Shown here one piece after another: positions 47,017 through 56,123 of a DNA stretch of 64,000 bases. Source of the stretch: Bacteroidota bacterium (GTDB taxonomy: Bacteria > Bacteroidota > Bacteroidia > AKYH767-A > OLB10); contig JADJOH010000008.1 in NCBI GenBank assembly GCA_016713925.1, positions 620,001 to 684,000 of the forward strand, written 5' to 3'. The notes under the pieces were generated by a model. It did not search any database. It was not told the DNA's origin and worked only from the letters and a program-made list of their open reading frames with translations. The stretch's first letter is position 1. Each line of letters starts with the position of its first letter. The position numbers were made by a program, and so were the translations under genes.

Positions 47017-48429
47017 TCAGATGCCGCTGCTCAGCGTATGTATAAAACTGTATATGCCTCCGTAGAATCCTGTGATCAGTATTCCAACCAGACAAATCAC
47101 CAATGCTATACCCGGAACTCTGTTCATTGTCAAAGAAGCAATAGGTGTTTCGTTTGGATCCATGAACATCGCCTTTACTATGCGCAGATAATAATACATG
47201 GAGATCACCATGTTGATAGAAGCAAAGCCGGCAAGGATGTAATTGCCGGTAGATGCCCCTGCAGTAAGTAGAAATAATTTTCCAAAGAAGCCTGCAGTAG
47301 GTGGAACGCCTGCGAGTGAGAAAAGTGATATAGTCAATATCCAGCTCAGTGCAGGATTTGTTTTATAGAGACCTTTATAGTCATCGATATTTTCTTTTCC
47401 GGTGGCGGTACTGATGATATTGGCCACACCAAATGCACCTAAGTTGGAGAAGAGATAGATGAGCAGGAAATAGATGACTGAAGCTTCGCCTTCCTGTGAT
47501 CCCGCAGAAATACCAATAAGGATGAATCCTACTTGTGCAATGGAAGAAAATGCAAGAAATCGTTTTATGTTTTGCTGTCGTATAGCGAATAGATTTCCGA
47601 TGCCTATCGTAAGCACTGCGGTGAGAAACAAAAGAAAATACCAGGTGGTTGACAGTCCACCGAATACATGATAAAGGACGGATACAAATACGAAGGCAAC
47701 TGCAGATTTTGAAACAACCGACAAGTAAGCGGTAACAGGTATTGGAGCCCCTTCATAAACATCAGCCGTCCAGAAATGAAAGGGAACAACCGATAGTTTG
47801 AAAGCAAAGCCCGTGAACAATAGAACAAAGGAAAAGAGTTGTAAGGGTGAGCCGGTTAATGAAGTACTGATTTCAGAAAAGGATAATGCACCTGTGGTAC
47901 CATAAAGGAGTGATATTCCCATCAGCAGCAATGCAGAACTGAAAGCAGACGACATGATCATTTTCATGCCGGCTTCCGATGATTGTCTTTTGTTAAGATT
48001 GAAGTTTGCCAATGCTGCCATTGGAATTGTAGATAACTCCAGGCCGATGTAAAAGAGTAGCATATGTCCTGATGAAATCATAAAAAACATCCCGGTTAAG
48101 GTAGAAAGGATCAACATATAGAACTCAGGAAGGTGTCTGTGTGTTTTTATCCAGGGGTAGGCCTGTAGCGACACAATTAATAGTCCCAGGTTCAGAATGT
48201 TCTTTTCTAATTGTAGCAGGTCATTCGTTTTAAACATGCCATTGAAGAGTTCACCGCTGCTATTGAAAAAGAATCCTGCTACAAAATTCAAAGTGAGCAA
48301 TACATTTATGATGAGCGTCCAGTTTCTATTCTGGTCATTGCTTTCGCTTATTTTTAAAATGAGCACGGCAAAAAGCAACCCGCAGAGCAGGAGCTCATGT
48401 TTCATTAATAGAAGAAATTCATAGATCAT
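47017..48429 (-). CDS. nuoN: NADH-quinone oxidoreductase subunit N
   Basis: A 470-residue, multi-membrane-segment antiporter-like subunit of complex I, taking part in proton pumping. Family marks are 'AVVPFHFWTADVYEGAPIPVTAYL' (in two parts: 'LSVVPFHFWTADVYEGAP', 'VTAYLSVVSK'), 'IKRFLAFSSIAQVGFILIG' and 'SLAGVPPTAGFFGKLFLL'. I chose ATG 48429, 10 bases after the nuoM stop. An upstream in-frame TTG at 48462 would overlap nuoM. Last core nuo gene of the operon. Confidence 0.95.
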   Translation of the reverse strand: MIYEFLLLMKHELLLCGLLFAVLILKISESNDQNRNWTLIINVLLTLNFVAGFFFNSSGELFNGMFKTNDLLQLEKNILNLGLLIVSLQAYPWIKTHRHLPEFYMLILSTLTGMFFMISSGHMLLFYIGLELSTIPMAALANFNLNKRQSSEAGMKMIMSSAFSSALLLMGISLLYGTTGALSFSEISTSLTGSPLQLFSFVLLFTGFAFKLSVVPFHFWTADVYEGAPIPVTAYLSVVSKSAVAFVFVSVLYHVFGGLSTTWYFLLFLTAVLTIGIGNLFAIRQQNIKRFLAFSSIAQVGFILIGISAGSQEGEASVIYFLLIYLFSNLGAFGVANIISTATGKENIDDYKGLYKTNPALSWILTISLFSLAGVPPTAGFFGKLFLLTAGASTGNYILAGFASINMVISMYYYLRIVKAMFMDPNETPIASLTMNRVPGIALVICLVGILITGFYGGIYSFIHTLSSGI

Positions 48430-48439
48430 ATGCTCGTGC

Positions 48440-49942
48440 TTAAAATGATAAGGTGCGACCAATGTTGGTCATGATTCCGTTTACGCCGGGTGTGATAAGT
48501 TGAGTCAGCCAGAAGGGGGCAATACCAATGACAACAATTCCGCTCAGGAGTAATACTGCTGCCAGCTTTTCGTTCCATGCGGCATCACCAAGATGAAGAT
48601 GATGTTCATCGGCGATTGGTCCCATTATGGCTTTTCCTGCTGCTCTTAGTATATACACCGCCGTTACTACAATGGAGGCGCAGGAGGCAATGGTAGCGGC
48701 GCGGTACCAAAGATCTGCATGTTGCCAGGCACCCATGAATATGGTCATCTCTGATACAAATCCACTGAAGCCGGGTAAGCCGAGTGAACAGAGTCCCGCA
48801 ATAACGAAGATGGAAGAGATAAACGGCATTACTTTCAGCAATCCGCCCAGCTGTGCCACCATGCGGGTATGCGTGCGTTCGTAAATCATTCCAATGGCGG
48901 CGAAGAAAAGGGCTGTCATCAGACCATGTGATACCATTTGCATCACCGCTCCGGTAATGGCAGTTTCATTAAGCATACCGATGCCCAGCAATACAAATCC
49001 GCAATGGCTTACAGAGGAGTACGCGTTGATATATTTGAGATCTGTCTGCATCATTGTGGCAAAAGCACCATAAATAATTGCAATAGCGGATAACAGGATA
49101 ATCAAAGGAGCATATTCATGAGCGGCTTCAGGCATGAGATAAGTGGCTACACGCAGGCAACCATATCCTCCCAGTTTCATCGAAATACCTGCGAGGAACA
49201 TCGACGCTGCTGTTGGCGCCGAACTATGTCCGTCAGGAACCCAGGTATGGAAGGGGAACAAGGCGCCAAAAATTCCAAAACCAACAAAAGCCAGCGGGAA
49301 GAAAATCATTTGCGCTGATAAGGGGATAGGCCTTGCCGATAGTTCGAGTAAGTCAAAAGTATAATGTCCTGATGCATCAGCACTATTGAAATACATGCCC
49401 AGCAACCCAAGGAAGACAAAAGCAGATCCTGCCATCAGCATCAACGCCAGTTTCATTGCACTGTATTCTTTTTTGCCGCTACCCCAAACACCAATCAACA
49501 GAAATTTGGGAATTACAGCAATTTCCAGAAAGAAGAAAAGGGTAAACAAATCCAGCGATATAAAAAATCCATATGCACCGGCACTGAGTAACATGAGCAG
49601 GAAGAAGAATTCCCGTGAAAGTTTTTGCATCTTCCAGGATACCAGAACACCGGACACCACCACCACAGCTGCCAGTAATATCATTGCCACAGAAATTCCA
49701 TCAACGCCCGTTGTATAGGCAATCCCGAGTTGTGGAAACCAGGAATATGTGGAGTAGAAGAGCATAGGAGCAGTATTTCCGGCTGCTCTTTCAGCGGTGA
49801 AACTTGCCAGCAAAATAAAACTCAATACAAGTTGGATGGCCGATCCTATAAATGCAATCATCCGAACCGTCTTTAGCTCTTTGGAGATGAGCGTTGCTAA
49901 AGCCGTAAGTGCCGGAAGGAGGAGAAGTAGATGGAGGTTCAT
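48440..49942 (-). CDS. nuoM: NADH-quinone oxidoreductase subunit M
   Basis: A 500-residue membrane subunit of complex I of the Mrp-antiporter family (proton channel). Family marks are 'GVDGISVAMILLAAVVV', 'FFFLEIAVIPKFLLIGVWG', 'PFHTWVPDGHSSAPTAASM', 'LKYINAYSSVSHCGFVLLG' and 'LGLPGFSGFVSEM'. The conserved Glu (in 'FFLEIAVIP') and Lys residues used in proton transfer are present. It starts 6 bases after the nuoL stop. Confidence 0.96.
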   Translation of the reverse strand: MNLHLLLLLPALTALATLISKELKTVRMIAFIGSAIQLVLSFILLASFTAERAAGNTAPMLFYSTYSWFPQLGIAYTTGVDGISVAMILLAAVVVVSGVLVSWKMQKLSREFFFLLMLLSAGAYGFFISLDLFTLFFFLEIAVIPKFLLIGVWGSGKKEYSAMKLALMLMAGSAFVFLGLLGMYFNSADASGHYTFDLLELSARPIPLSAQMIFFPLAFVGFGIFGALFPFHTWVPDGHSSAPTAASMFLAGISMKLGGYGCLRVATYLMPEAAHEYAPLIILLSAIAIIYGAFATMMQTDLKYINAYSSVSHCGFVLLGIGMLNETAITGAVMQMVSHGLMTALFFAAIGMIYERTHTRMVAQLGGLLKVMPFISSIFVIAGLCSLGLPGFSGFVSEMTIFMGAWQHADLWYRAATIASCASIVVTAVYILRAAGKAIMGPIADEHHLHLGDAAWNEKLAAVLLLSGIVVIGIAPFWLTQLITPGVNGIMTNIGRTLSF

Positions 49943-49948
49943 GAGTGT

Positions 49949-51886
49949 TTAGATGGAGAGATAGATGGCCAATACAGCTAATCCGAATATGCCCGCGTAA
50001 AAGTAAAGTGCATAATCCTGTATTTTACCCGATTGAATTCCTTTGATAAGATTGGATTTCCAAACTACAGCAGTGGCCAATCCGTTCATGGTTCCGTCTA
50101 CAATAGTCTTGTCAATCCACGCGGCCGGTTGTCCGATGAGTGGGAAGATAATTTTTTTAGTGACGAACAGGTAGACTTCGTCGATATAGAATTTTCGGTA
50201 AGCCGTGGTATATAGTCCGCTGAGCGACGTAGCAATTTGATCCGGTTTTTCATTCTTTTTAAAGTAGAGAAAGTAGGCAATGCCGATTCCCGTGAGCGCG
50301 ACAACAACAGGAAGGATGGCGGAAGTGATTTCAAAGGGTATATGTAAATGATGTCCATCAGCTGATACATAATTGCCAAATGGAATAAATCCGGCACCAA
50401 TCGCTCCGGCACTTAAAATCAGCAATGGTATTTTCATGGAAAGTGTTCCTTCGCCGTGGTCATGGCTGTCGTGATGAGCATTCGTCGGTTCCTTCGACCA
50501 GAAGATATTGAAGTACAGTCTGAACATGTAAAATGCGGTAATACCTGCCGTTAGTAATGCGATATAATAAACTAACATGTTGCTGTTCCGGGCTGCAGTG
50601 AGTATTTCTTCTTTACTGAAGAAACCGGCAAAGGGAGGAATACCTGAAATGGCCAAACAGGCAATCAGAAAAGTAAATTGAGTAACGGGCATAGATTTCC
50701 GAAGTCCACCCATATCCTTCATGTCGTTACTATGAATCATGTGTATGACAGCACCGGCACCAAGGAATAAAAGTGCTTTGAAGAAGGCATGCGTGAACAG
50801 ATGAAACATGGAAGCAGTATAACCTAGTCCATCAACGCCATGAAAACCGGAAACGCCAAGCGAGAACATCATATAACCGATTTGTGACATGGTGGAGTAG
50901 GCCAGCACCCGTTTAATATCGGTTTGGGTACAGGCAATGATGGCAGCAAAGAGTGCGGATATCGCACCTACCCACATGACCAGTTCCAGCGCACCCGGAC
51001 ATGAAATTGAAAAGACAGGAAATAATCTTGCTACCAGAAAAACACCTGCTACCACCATGGTAGCGGCATGGATCAATGCGGATACCGGTGTTGGACCTTC
51101 CATCGCATCTGGCAACCAAATATGTAACGGAAACATTGCACTTTTTCCCGCTCCGCCGATAAATACAAGAACAAGACCCCACGTGAGTGCACTTAATCCT
51201 AAAAAGGAGGAGGTGATCGCGGAGTTGAGCCAGGGTGAATCATAGGTGGTGAGGCGTTCGATAAGCGTTGGAAAGTCGAGTGTGTGAGCATGATAAGAAA
51301 GCGCCAGTATACCGATAAGAAAGCCCAGATCAGCAAAGCGGGTAACAATAAATGCTTTTTTGGATGCAGCAACGGCCGAGGGTTTGTCGAAGTAATAGCC
51401 AATGAGCAGGAAGGAAGAAACACCTACTAATTCCCAAAACATATAAATCTGGAAAATATTAACGGATACCACAAGGCCAAGCATCGAAAAGGTAAATAAG
51501 GAAAGAAAGGAATAGTAAGTGGCAAAGCGATCCTCCCCTTTCATATACCCCAGACTATAAATATGCACCATCAGGGATACCAGCGTCACTACCACAAGCA
51601 TCATCACAGAAATCGGGTCAAGTAGTATTCCTATGTCAATAGATACTCCGGGTGAAAAGGGGAGCCATGTCATCTTCCAGGCAACGATTTGCGTATATGC
51701 ATCTCCGATAGGATGAGCAAAATAGTTATAGGCCGTTTGCAGAGAAAGCAGGGATGAAATGAAAAGGGACGTCGTGCCAATAATTCCGGCTATATGGCTA
51801 AGATATTTCCTTCCAAAGATGCCCAACAGTAAAAAGGTGAACAGCGGAAGTAAGGGTATCAGAAGTAAATTCATCGGTAGGTTCAT
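49949..51886 (-). CDS. nuoL: NADH-quinone oxidoreductase subunit L
   Basis: A 645-residue distal proton-pumping subunit with the expected long C-terminal part and lateral helix region. Family marks are 'MFWELVGVSSFLLIGYYF', 'KSAMFPLHIWLPDAMEGPTP', 'HAATMVVAGVFLVAR', 'IKRVLAYSTMSQIGYMM' and 'AISGIPPFAGFFSKEEIL'. I chose ATG 51886; the upstream TTG at 51907 overlaps nuoK by 4 bases, and an ATG at 51874 is also possible. The His-rich loop 'NAHHDSHDHGEG' is a local peculiarity and might bind metal. Confidence 0.96.
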   Translation of the reverse strand: MNLPMNLLLIPLLPLFTFLLLGIFGRKYLSHIAGIIGTTSLFISSLLSLQTAYNYFAHPIGDAYTQIVAWKMTWLPFSPGVSIDIGILLDPISVMMLVVVTLVSLMVHIYSLGYMKGEDRFATYYSFLSLFTFSMLGLVVSVNIFQIYMFWELVGVSSFLLIGYYFDKPSAVAASKKAFIVTRFADLGFLIGILALSYHAHTLDFPTLIERLTTYDSPWLNSAITSSFLGLSALTWGLVLVFIGGAGKSAMFPLHIWLPDAMEGPTPVSALIHAATMVVAGVFLVARLFPVFSISCPGALELVMWVGAISALFAAIIACTQTDIKRVLAYSTMSQIGYMMFSLGVSGFHGVDGLGYTASMFHLFTHAFFKALLFLGAGAVIHMIHSNDMKDMGGLRKSMPVTQFTFLIACLAISGIPPFAGFFSKEEILTAARNSNMLVYYIALLTAGITAFYMFRLYFNIFWSKEPTNAHHDSHDHGEGTLSMKIPLLILSAGAIGAGFIPFGNYVSADGHHLHIPFEITSAILPVVVALTGIGIAYFLYFKKNEKPDQIATSLSGLYTTAYRKFYIDEVYLFVTKKIIFPLIGQPAAWIDKTIVDGTMNGLATAVVWKSNLIKGIQSGKIQDYALYFYAGIFGLAVLAIYLSI

Positions 51887-51903
51887 TCGCTCGGGATGGA
51901 TAA

Positions 51904-52218
51904 TCAATATTTCAATTCGTTTGCTTTTTCGGCATCAATGGAACGGGTATTCCTATACAGATTAATAATTATGGCAATAGCTACAGCAGCTTCTGCAGCA
52001 GCAATGGCTATGATGAAGATGGTAAATCCCAGTCCATCGATATTATCCGGGAACAGGTATTTGTTGAAAGCAATGAAATTTATGTTTACGCTGTTCAGCA
52101 TTAATTCTAAAGAGATAAGCATGGCGATCATATTCCTGCGGGTGAGGAATCCGTAAGCTCCGATAAAGAAAAGTATGGAACTCATGCAAATGATATGTGT
52201 TAAAGGGACAGCGCTCAT
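51904..52218 (-). CDS. nuoK: NADH-quinone oxidoreductase subunit K
   Basis: A 104-residue protein with three membrane segments. The conserved Glu residues in 'MLISLELMLNSVNINFIAF' and 'AAAEAAVAIAIIINLYR' are present; they belong to the proton path of complex I. Its start overlaps the nuoJ stop by 4 bases (ATGA type), indicating translational coupling. Confidence 0.96.
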   Translation of the reverse strand: MSAVPLTHIICMSSILFFIGAYGFLTRRNMIAMLISLELMLNSVNINFIAFNKYLFPDNIDGLGFTIFIIAIAAAEAAVAIAIIINLYRNTRSIDAEKANELKY

Positions 52219-52736
52219 TTTTCTTCAGGTCTTGATTTTATGGCAATGACAATACATCCTATCATCGCGGCAAGCAATAATATGCTCACCACTTCAAAGG
52301 GCAATACATAGCTTTCCGGCGAATTGTCTACAAGTAGAAAGCCTATTTTTCTGACAGAAGGATCAAATGTTGAACCATCTCCCGCCTTCCAGCTGTTCTC
52401 CGCTATGAGCAAACAAGTATATGCTGCACCGGCCAGCCCGGCCAATGCCCCAAATACCGATCTTCTGGTAAAGGGGGATGGCATATGATTGCCTTCTTCG
52501 CTGGTGAGAAAAATGGAGAATATAATAAGTACGACAATGCCACCCACATAAACAATAATCTGTACGGCAGCGGCAAATTCCACCTCCATCCAGAAGTAGA
52601 GCGCTGCGATTCCGATGAGTGAAAAAAGCAAACTAATTGCCGAACGAAACAAATTGGAATTGGTAACGGCAAGCAGCCCCGTCATCAGAATAAATGCGGA
52701 GATACAATAGAAAGCAATGGCGGACATATTCATCAT
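52215..52736 (-). CDS. nuoJ: NADH-quinone oxidoreductase subunit J
   Basis: A 173-residue membrane subunit of complex I with five predicted segments. Family marks are 'NLFRSAISLLFSLIGIAALY' and 'AAVQIIVYVGGIVVLIIFSI'. It overlaps nuoI and nuoK by 4 bases each, so the three genes are translationally coupled. Confidence 0.95.
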   Translation of the reverse strand: MMNMSAIAFYCISAFILMTGLLAVTNSNLFRSAISLLFSLIGIAALYFWMEVEFAAAVQIIVYVGGIVVLIIFSIFLTSEEGNHMPSPFTRRSVFGALAGLAGAAYTCLLIAENSWKAGDGSTFDPSVRKIGFLLVDNSPESYVLPFEVVSILLLAAMIGCIVIAIKSRPEEK

Positions 52737-53203
52737 TCTACACCCTCCATAATTTTAGAGCCGGGCTTATTCAGGACTTTCGTGAATTGCCGGCGATCAT
52801 ATACACTATGCTCGAAAGCGTTTGACATGATGATGGCGTCGGATGGGCAGGAAATAATGCAAAGATTACACATCGTACAAAGTTCGAGTCGGTAAACAAA
52901 AGTGTCAATTGCCTTTTTCTTTTTTCCTTCAGCATTGACTTCGCTTTTCGTCACAATTTTTATCGTACCATTCGGACAAGCCAACTCACAGGCCGTGCAG
53001 CCGGTGCAACGATGTTCGTTGTTTTCATTGTGTGGCATAATCACCTCTCCCTTGAATCGCTCCGCCAGTACAGGTTTTACTTCAGGATACTGCTCTGTAA
53101 TAATTTCCTTAGGATGGGTAAAATAGTAACCTGTCAGCTTCATGCCTTTTAGCAGGGAGCCCAGGGTACTCACAACTGTTTTTATATAATCTGTAAGAAA
53201 CAT
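52733..53203 (-). CDS. nuoI: NADH-quinone oxidoreductase subunit I
   Basis: A 156-residue 8Fe ferredoxin-like subunit that carries clusters N6a and N6b and passes electrons to NuoB. Both motifs are intact: CTGCTACELACP (Cys66, 69, 72, 76) and CTMCNLCIISCP (Cys109, 112, 115, 119). In complexes without the NADH module, this subunit is the proposed entry point for electrons from ferredoxin. It starts 20 bases after the nuoH stop. Confidence 0.96.
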   Translation of the reverse strand: MFLTDYIKTVVSTLGSLLKGMKLTGYYFTHPKEIITEQYPEVKPVLAERFKGEVIMPHNENNEHRCTGCTACELACPNGTIKIVTKSEVNAEGKKKKAIDTFVYRLELCTMCNLCIISCPSDAIIMSNAFEHSVYDRRQFTKVLNKPGSKIMEGVE

Positions 53204-53223
53204 TTCTTCTTTTAATTATTGAT

Positions 53224-54299
53224 TTATAAATGCCATCCCATGATTGCAATTAGTGTAACAAGCAATAGATTTACCATGCTGATGGGAAGCAGGTATTTCC
53301 ATTCCAGATTCAGTAACTGATCCACACGGAGACGGGGAAGGTCCATCGAAACCACATGATCAGGAATATCAGAAACATCGTTTTGCCAAGGAACCAGAGC
53401 GAAGAAGGAATATAATCCATCACCTGATTGAATCCCTCCCAATTCCCAATGTGAAAGGGCATCCATCCTCCTAAGAAGAGCGTAGCACCAATTGCACATC
53501 CGATAAAAATATTGATGTACTCGGCGAGGAAAAAGAGCGCGAACCGCATACCGGAATACTCCGTGTGAAATCCTGCTGTTAACTCCGATTCTGCTTCAGC
53601 CAGATCGAAGGGTGCGCGATTGGTTTCAGCTGTTACTGCAATGAGGAAAATAATAAAGGCAATGATGGCAGGAATATGACCTTTAATGATCCACCAGCCA
53701 TTTTCCTGAGAGTAAATGATATCACTTATTTTTAGACTACCGGTGAGTACTACGATAGCAAGAATGGATAATCCGGCAGAAAGTTCATAGCTTACAATCT
53801 GCGCAGCACTTCTCATAGCACCGAGTAGCGAATATTTATTATTACTGGACCAACCGGCCATTAAAATACCGATGACAGCTACTGAAGAAATTGCAGCGAC
53901 ATATAAGACACCAATATTCAGATCCCAGATTTGAAAATTTCGGGCGAAACCAATAGGAGCCAAAATAAGCATGGCGGCAATCATTACCATGAAGGGCGCA
54001 AGATTGAAAAGAAATTTATCCGCACCATCGGGTGTGAGTCCTTCCTTCATTACTAACTTCAACGTATCCGCACTCGTCTGGAAAATTCCTTTTGGTCCCA
54101 CACGGTTAGGTCCGATTCGTATCTGCATAAGCGCCGCCACTTTCCTTTCCATATACACCAATGCCAGTCCCAACACTGCAAAAAGAGTAATGGCTGCAAT
54201 TCCCACGATAACGCAAACAATAAGGAATGCCCACGGCTCTCCCAATGTTGTCTGCAACCAACCTTGCAATCCTTGTGTTATATTTTCAAGACTTATCAT
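53224..54299 (-). CDS. nuoH: NADH-quinone oxidoreductase subunit H, apparent frameshift near the C-terminus
   Basis: The membrane subunit that docks the quinone-binding arm. Family marks are 'ALVYMERKVAALMQIRIGPNRVGP' (in two parts), 'AETNRAPFDLAEAESELTAG' and 'FHTEYSGMRFALFFLAEY'. The first frame ends early at 53310 after 'MWFRWTFPVSVWISY'. The proper end, 'PRLRVDQLLNLEWKYLLP', lies in another frame reaching the stop at 53224. Adding one base to the GGGG run at 53334-53337 restores a normal protein of about 358 residues. An intact NuoH is needed for complex I, so a base missing from the sequence is the likeliest cause. I chose ATG 54299; the upstream TTG at 54323 is less likely. Confidence 0.93.
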
Positions 54300-54423
54300 T
54301 CCATCTTTAATTTTATTTTCCAACCCTCGTCATCCCTCTACTCCCATCCATTTTATGTTCACCTGCTAAATCAATTCTAAATAATCCCATTTGAAAATTA
54401 AATCACATTCTATCCTATTCTAT

Positions 54424-54535
54424 AACCTTAAACCATGAAGCAGAATCGCGAAAAGCGATACGCTTCATGGTAAACCTTGAACATTGAACTTTAAACATTG
54501 AACTTTAAACCTTAAACATTGAACATTAAACCTTT
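54424..54535. repeat. Heptamer array with nested hairpin at nuoD 3' end
   Basis: Nine exact heptamers of pattern RAACNTT (AAACCTT, GAACATT, GAACTTT and so on) run from 54472 to 54534, one base before the nuoD stop codon. On the far side lies a nested hairpin: CCATGAAGC (54433-54441) pairs with GCTTCATGG (54462-54470), and inside it ATCGC (54445-54449) pairs with GCGAT (54455-54459) around GAAAA. Another heptamer-like ACCTTAA precedes it. It sits where nuoEFG would be expected. Confidence 0.92.
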
Positions 54536-55651
54536 TCAACGATCAATATCCGGTATTACCAGATCTAACGTTCCCATCGTAGCCATCAGGTCACCAATTT
54601 TTCCTCCGCGCACCATATGATCAAGGGCGCTTAGATTAGAGAATCCGGGTGATCTGAATTTGATGCGGTAAGGTGTAGTTCCACCTTCGCTGATAATGTA
54701 AACGCCTAACTCTCCACGTGCTGTTTCCACTCTGCTGTAGAAGTCCCCCTTAGGTAATTTCAATACCGCTTTAGTCTTTGCCTGTATTTCACCTTCGGGA
54801 ATATTATCAATTAACTGGTCAATAATATGCATACTTTGAATCATTTCACCGATTCTTACTTTATATCTCGCAAAGGAATCCCCACCATGTTCTACTACTT
54901 CATCAAATTGCAAGGTGTCATAAACTTCATAGGGATAAAGTTTGCGTATATCACAACTGACGCCGCTCCCTCTGGCTGTTGGTCCACTGCAGCCATAGGA
55001 AATTGCATCTTCTTTTGAAATTACTCCTACATTTTTAGTGCGGCTTTGAAAAATTATATTTCCGGTTACCAACTCATCATACTCGTGAATTTTAGAACGG
55101 AAAAGCCGAAGAAATTCTTTCACCTTACGTTGGAAATCCGGGTGGAGGTCCATCATGAGTCCGCCGGGAACAATATAATTCATCGTTAATCTCGCTCCGC
55201 AGGTGTCTTCCATGATCTCATTGATCATCTCCCGCTCACGGAACGAATAAAAGAAGGGAGTAAAGGCTCCAAGATCCATGGCGAGTGCGCCCCACCATAG
55301 TAAGTGTGAAGCCAGGCGGGTGAGTTCATCCATCAACACACGGATCACCTGAGCTCGTGCAGGGATTTCCAATTGTAATCCTTTTTCTACACAAATCGCA
55401 CAGGCATGATTGTTAATGTGAGAGGAGAGATAATCCATACGACTGGTAACATAAATAAATTGTCTGTAGGATAAACTCTCGCACATTTTTTCTATGGAGC
55501 GATGTATATAACCGAGATGTGGTTCAACTTTTTTAATGGTTTCACCATGCAAGGTAATGACCAAATGCAATACACCATGTGTGGATGGATGTTGAGGTCC
55601 GACATTGATGATCATATCACCCTGGTCGTTGGTGCCGATTTCTTCGAGCAT
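54536..55651 (-). CDS. nuoD: NADH-quinone oxidoreductase subunit D
   Basis: A 371-residue peripheral-arm subunit forming the quinone pocket with NuoB. Family marks are 'NVGPQHPSTHGVLHLV' (with the quinone-site His), 'EPHLGYIHRSIEKM', 'SRMDYLSSHINNHA', 'GARLTMNYIVPGG', 'SGPTARGSG' and 'KFRSPGFSNLSALDHMV', ending in the conserved '..IPDIDR'. It is a separate gene from nuoC (2-base gap), not a nuoCD fusion. Downstream comes a repeat array and then nuoH, with no nuoE, nuoF or nuoG. Confidence 0.97.
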   Translation of the reverse strand: MLEEIGTNDQGDMIINVGPQHPSTHGVLHLVITLHGETIKKVEPHLGYIHRSIEKMCESLSYRQFIYVTSRMDYLSSHINNHACAICVEKGLQLEIPARAQVIRVLMDELTRLASHLLWWGALAMDLGAFTPFFYSFREREMINEIMEDTCGARLTMNYIVPGGLMMDLHPDFQRKVKEFLRLFRSKIHEYDELVTGNIIFQSRTKNVGVISKEDAISYGCSGPTARGSGVSCDIRKLYPYEVYDTLQFDEVVEHGGDSFARYKVRIGEMIQSMHIIDQLIDNIPEGEIQAKTKAVLKLPKGDFYSRVETARGELGVYIISEGGTTPYRIKFRSPGFSNLSALDHMVRGGKIGDLMATMGTLDLVIPDIDR

Positions 55652-55653
55652 AA

Positions 55654-56109
55654 TCAGAGTTTAATCATATTAACAGGGTCCTCATAGTCTTTTCGCAGGG
55701 GGTATCCTTCGTGGTCTGGAGTTAAAAACAGTCTCCTCAGGTCAGGATGATCGGTGAAGACAATGCCCATCAAATCATAGGCCTCACGTTCATGCATCTC
55801 CGCAGTTCTCCAGATAGCGGAGAGGGTATCCACAGCAGGTTCGTTTTTATCCAATTTTACTTTTACCACCAACGTATGACGGAATACTGTAGACGAAAAA
55901 TGATACACCATCGAGAAATGGGTTTTCCAGTCAACAGCCGTCATGCAAAAGAGGTAATCGAAAAGGATATCTTCCCGGTTTCTAAGCTGCAGTGCAAAAT
56001 TTTTGAATCCTTCCGGTCCGGTATTTAGTGTAAGCCACTCGGTACCTTCTTCAAAAGATGCACCGGGCAGCAGTTCTTCCATTATTATTTTCAATTCCTC
56101 TGTTGTCAT
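55654..56109 (-). CDS. nuoC: NADH-quinone oxidoreductase subunit C
   Basis: A 151-residue peripheral-arm subunit ('30 kDa' family). Family marks are 'DYLFCMTAVDW', 'LSAIWRTAEMHEREAYDLMGI' (in two parts) and 'RRLFLTPDHEGYPLRKDY'. I chose ATG 56109; a GTG at 56118 would add three residues. It lies between nuoB and nuoD with gaps of 14 and 2 bases. Confidence 0.95.
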   Translation of the reverse strand: MTTEELKIIMEELLPGASFEEGTEWLTLNTGPEGFKNFALQLRNREDILFDYLFCMTAVDWKTHFSMVYHFSSTVFRHTLVVKVKLDKNEPAVDTLSAIWRTAEMHEREAYDLMGIVFTDHPDLRRLFLTPDHEGYPLRKDYEDPVNMIKL

Positions 56110-56123
56110 TTCCGGCACATTGC

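Noticed and set aside
53310..53340. Programmed ribosomal frameshift in nuoH
   Set aside because: No slippery heptamer with downstream structure is evident and the same kind of one-base error occurs in two unrelated genes; a sequence indel is simpler.
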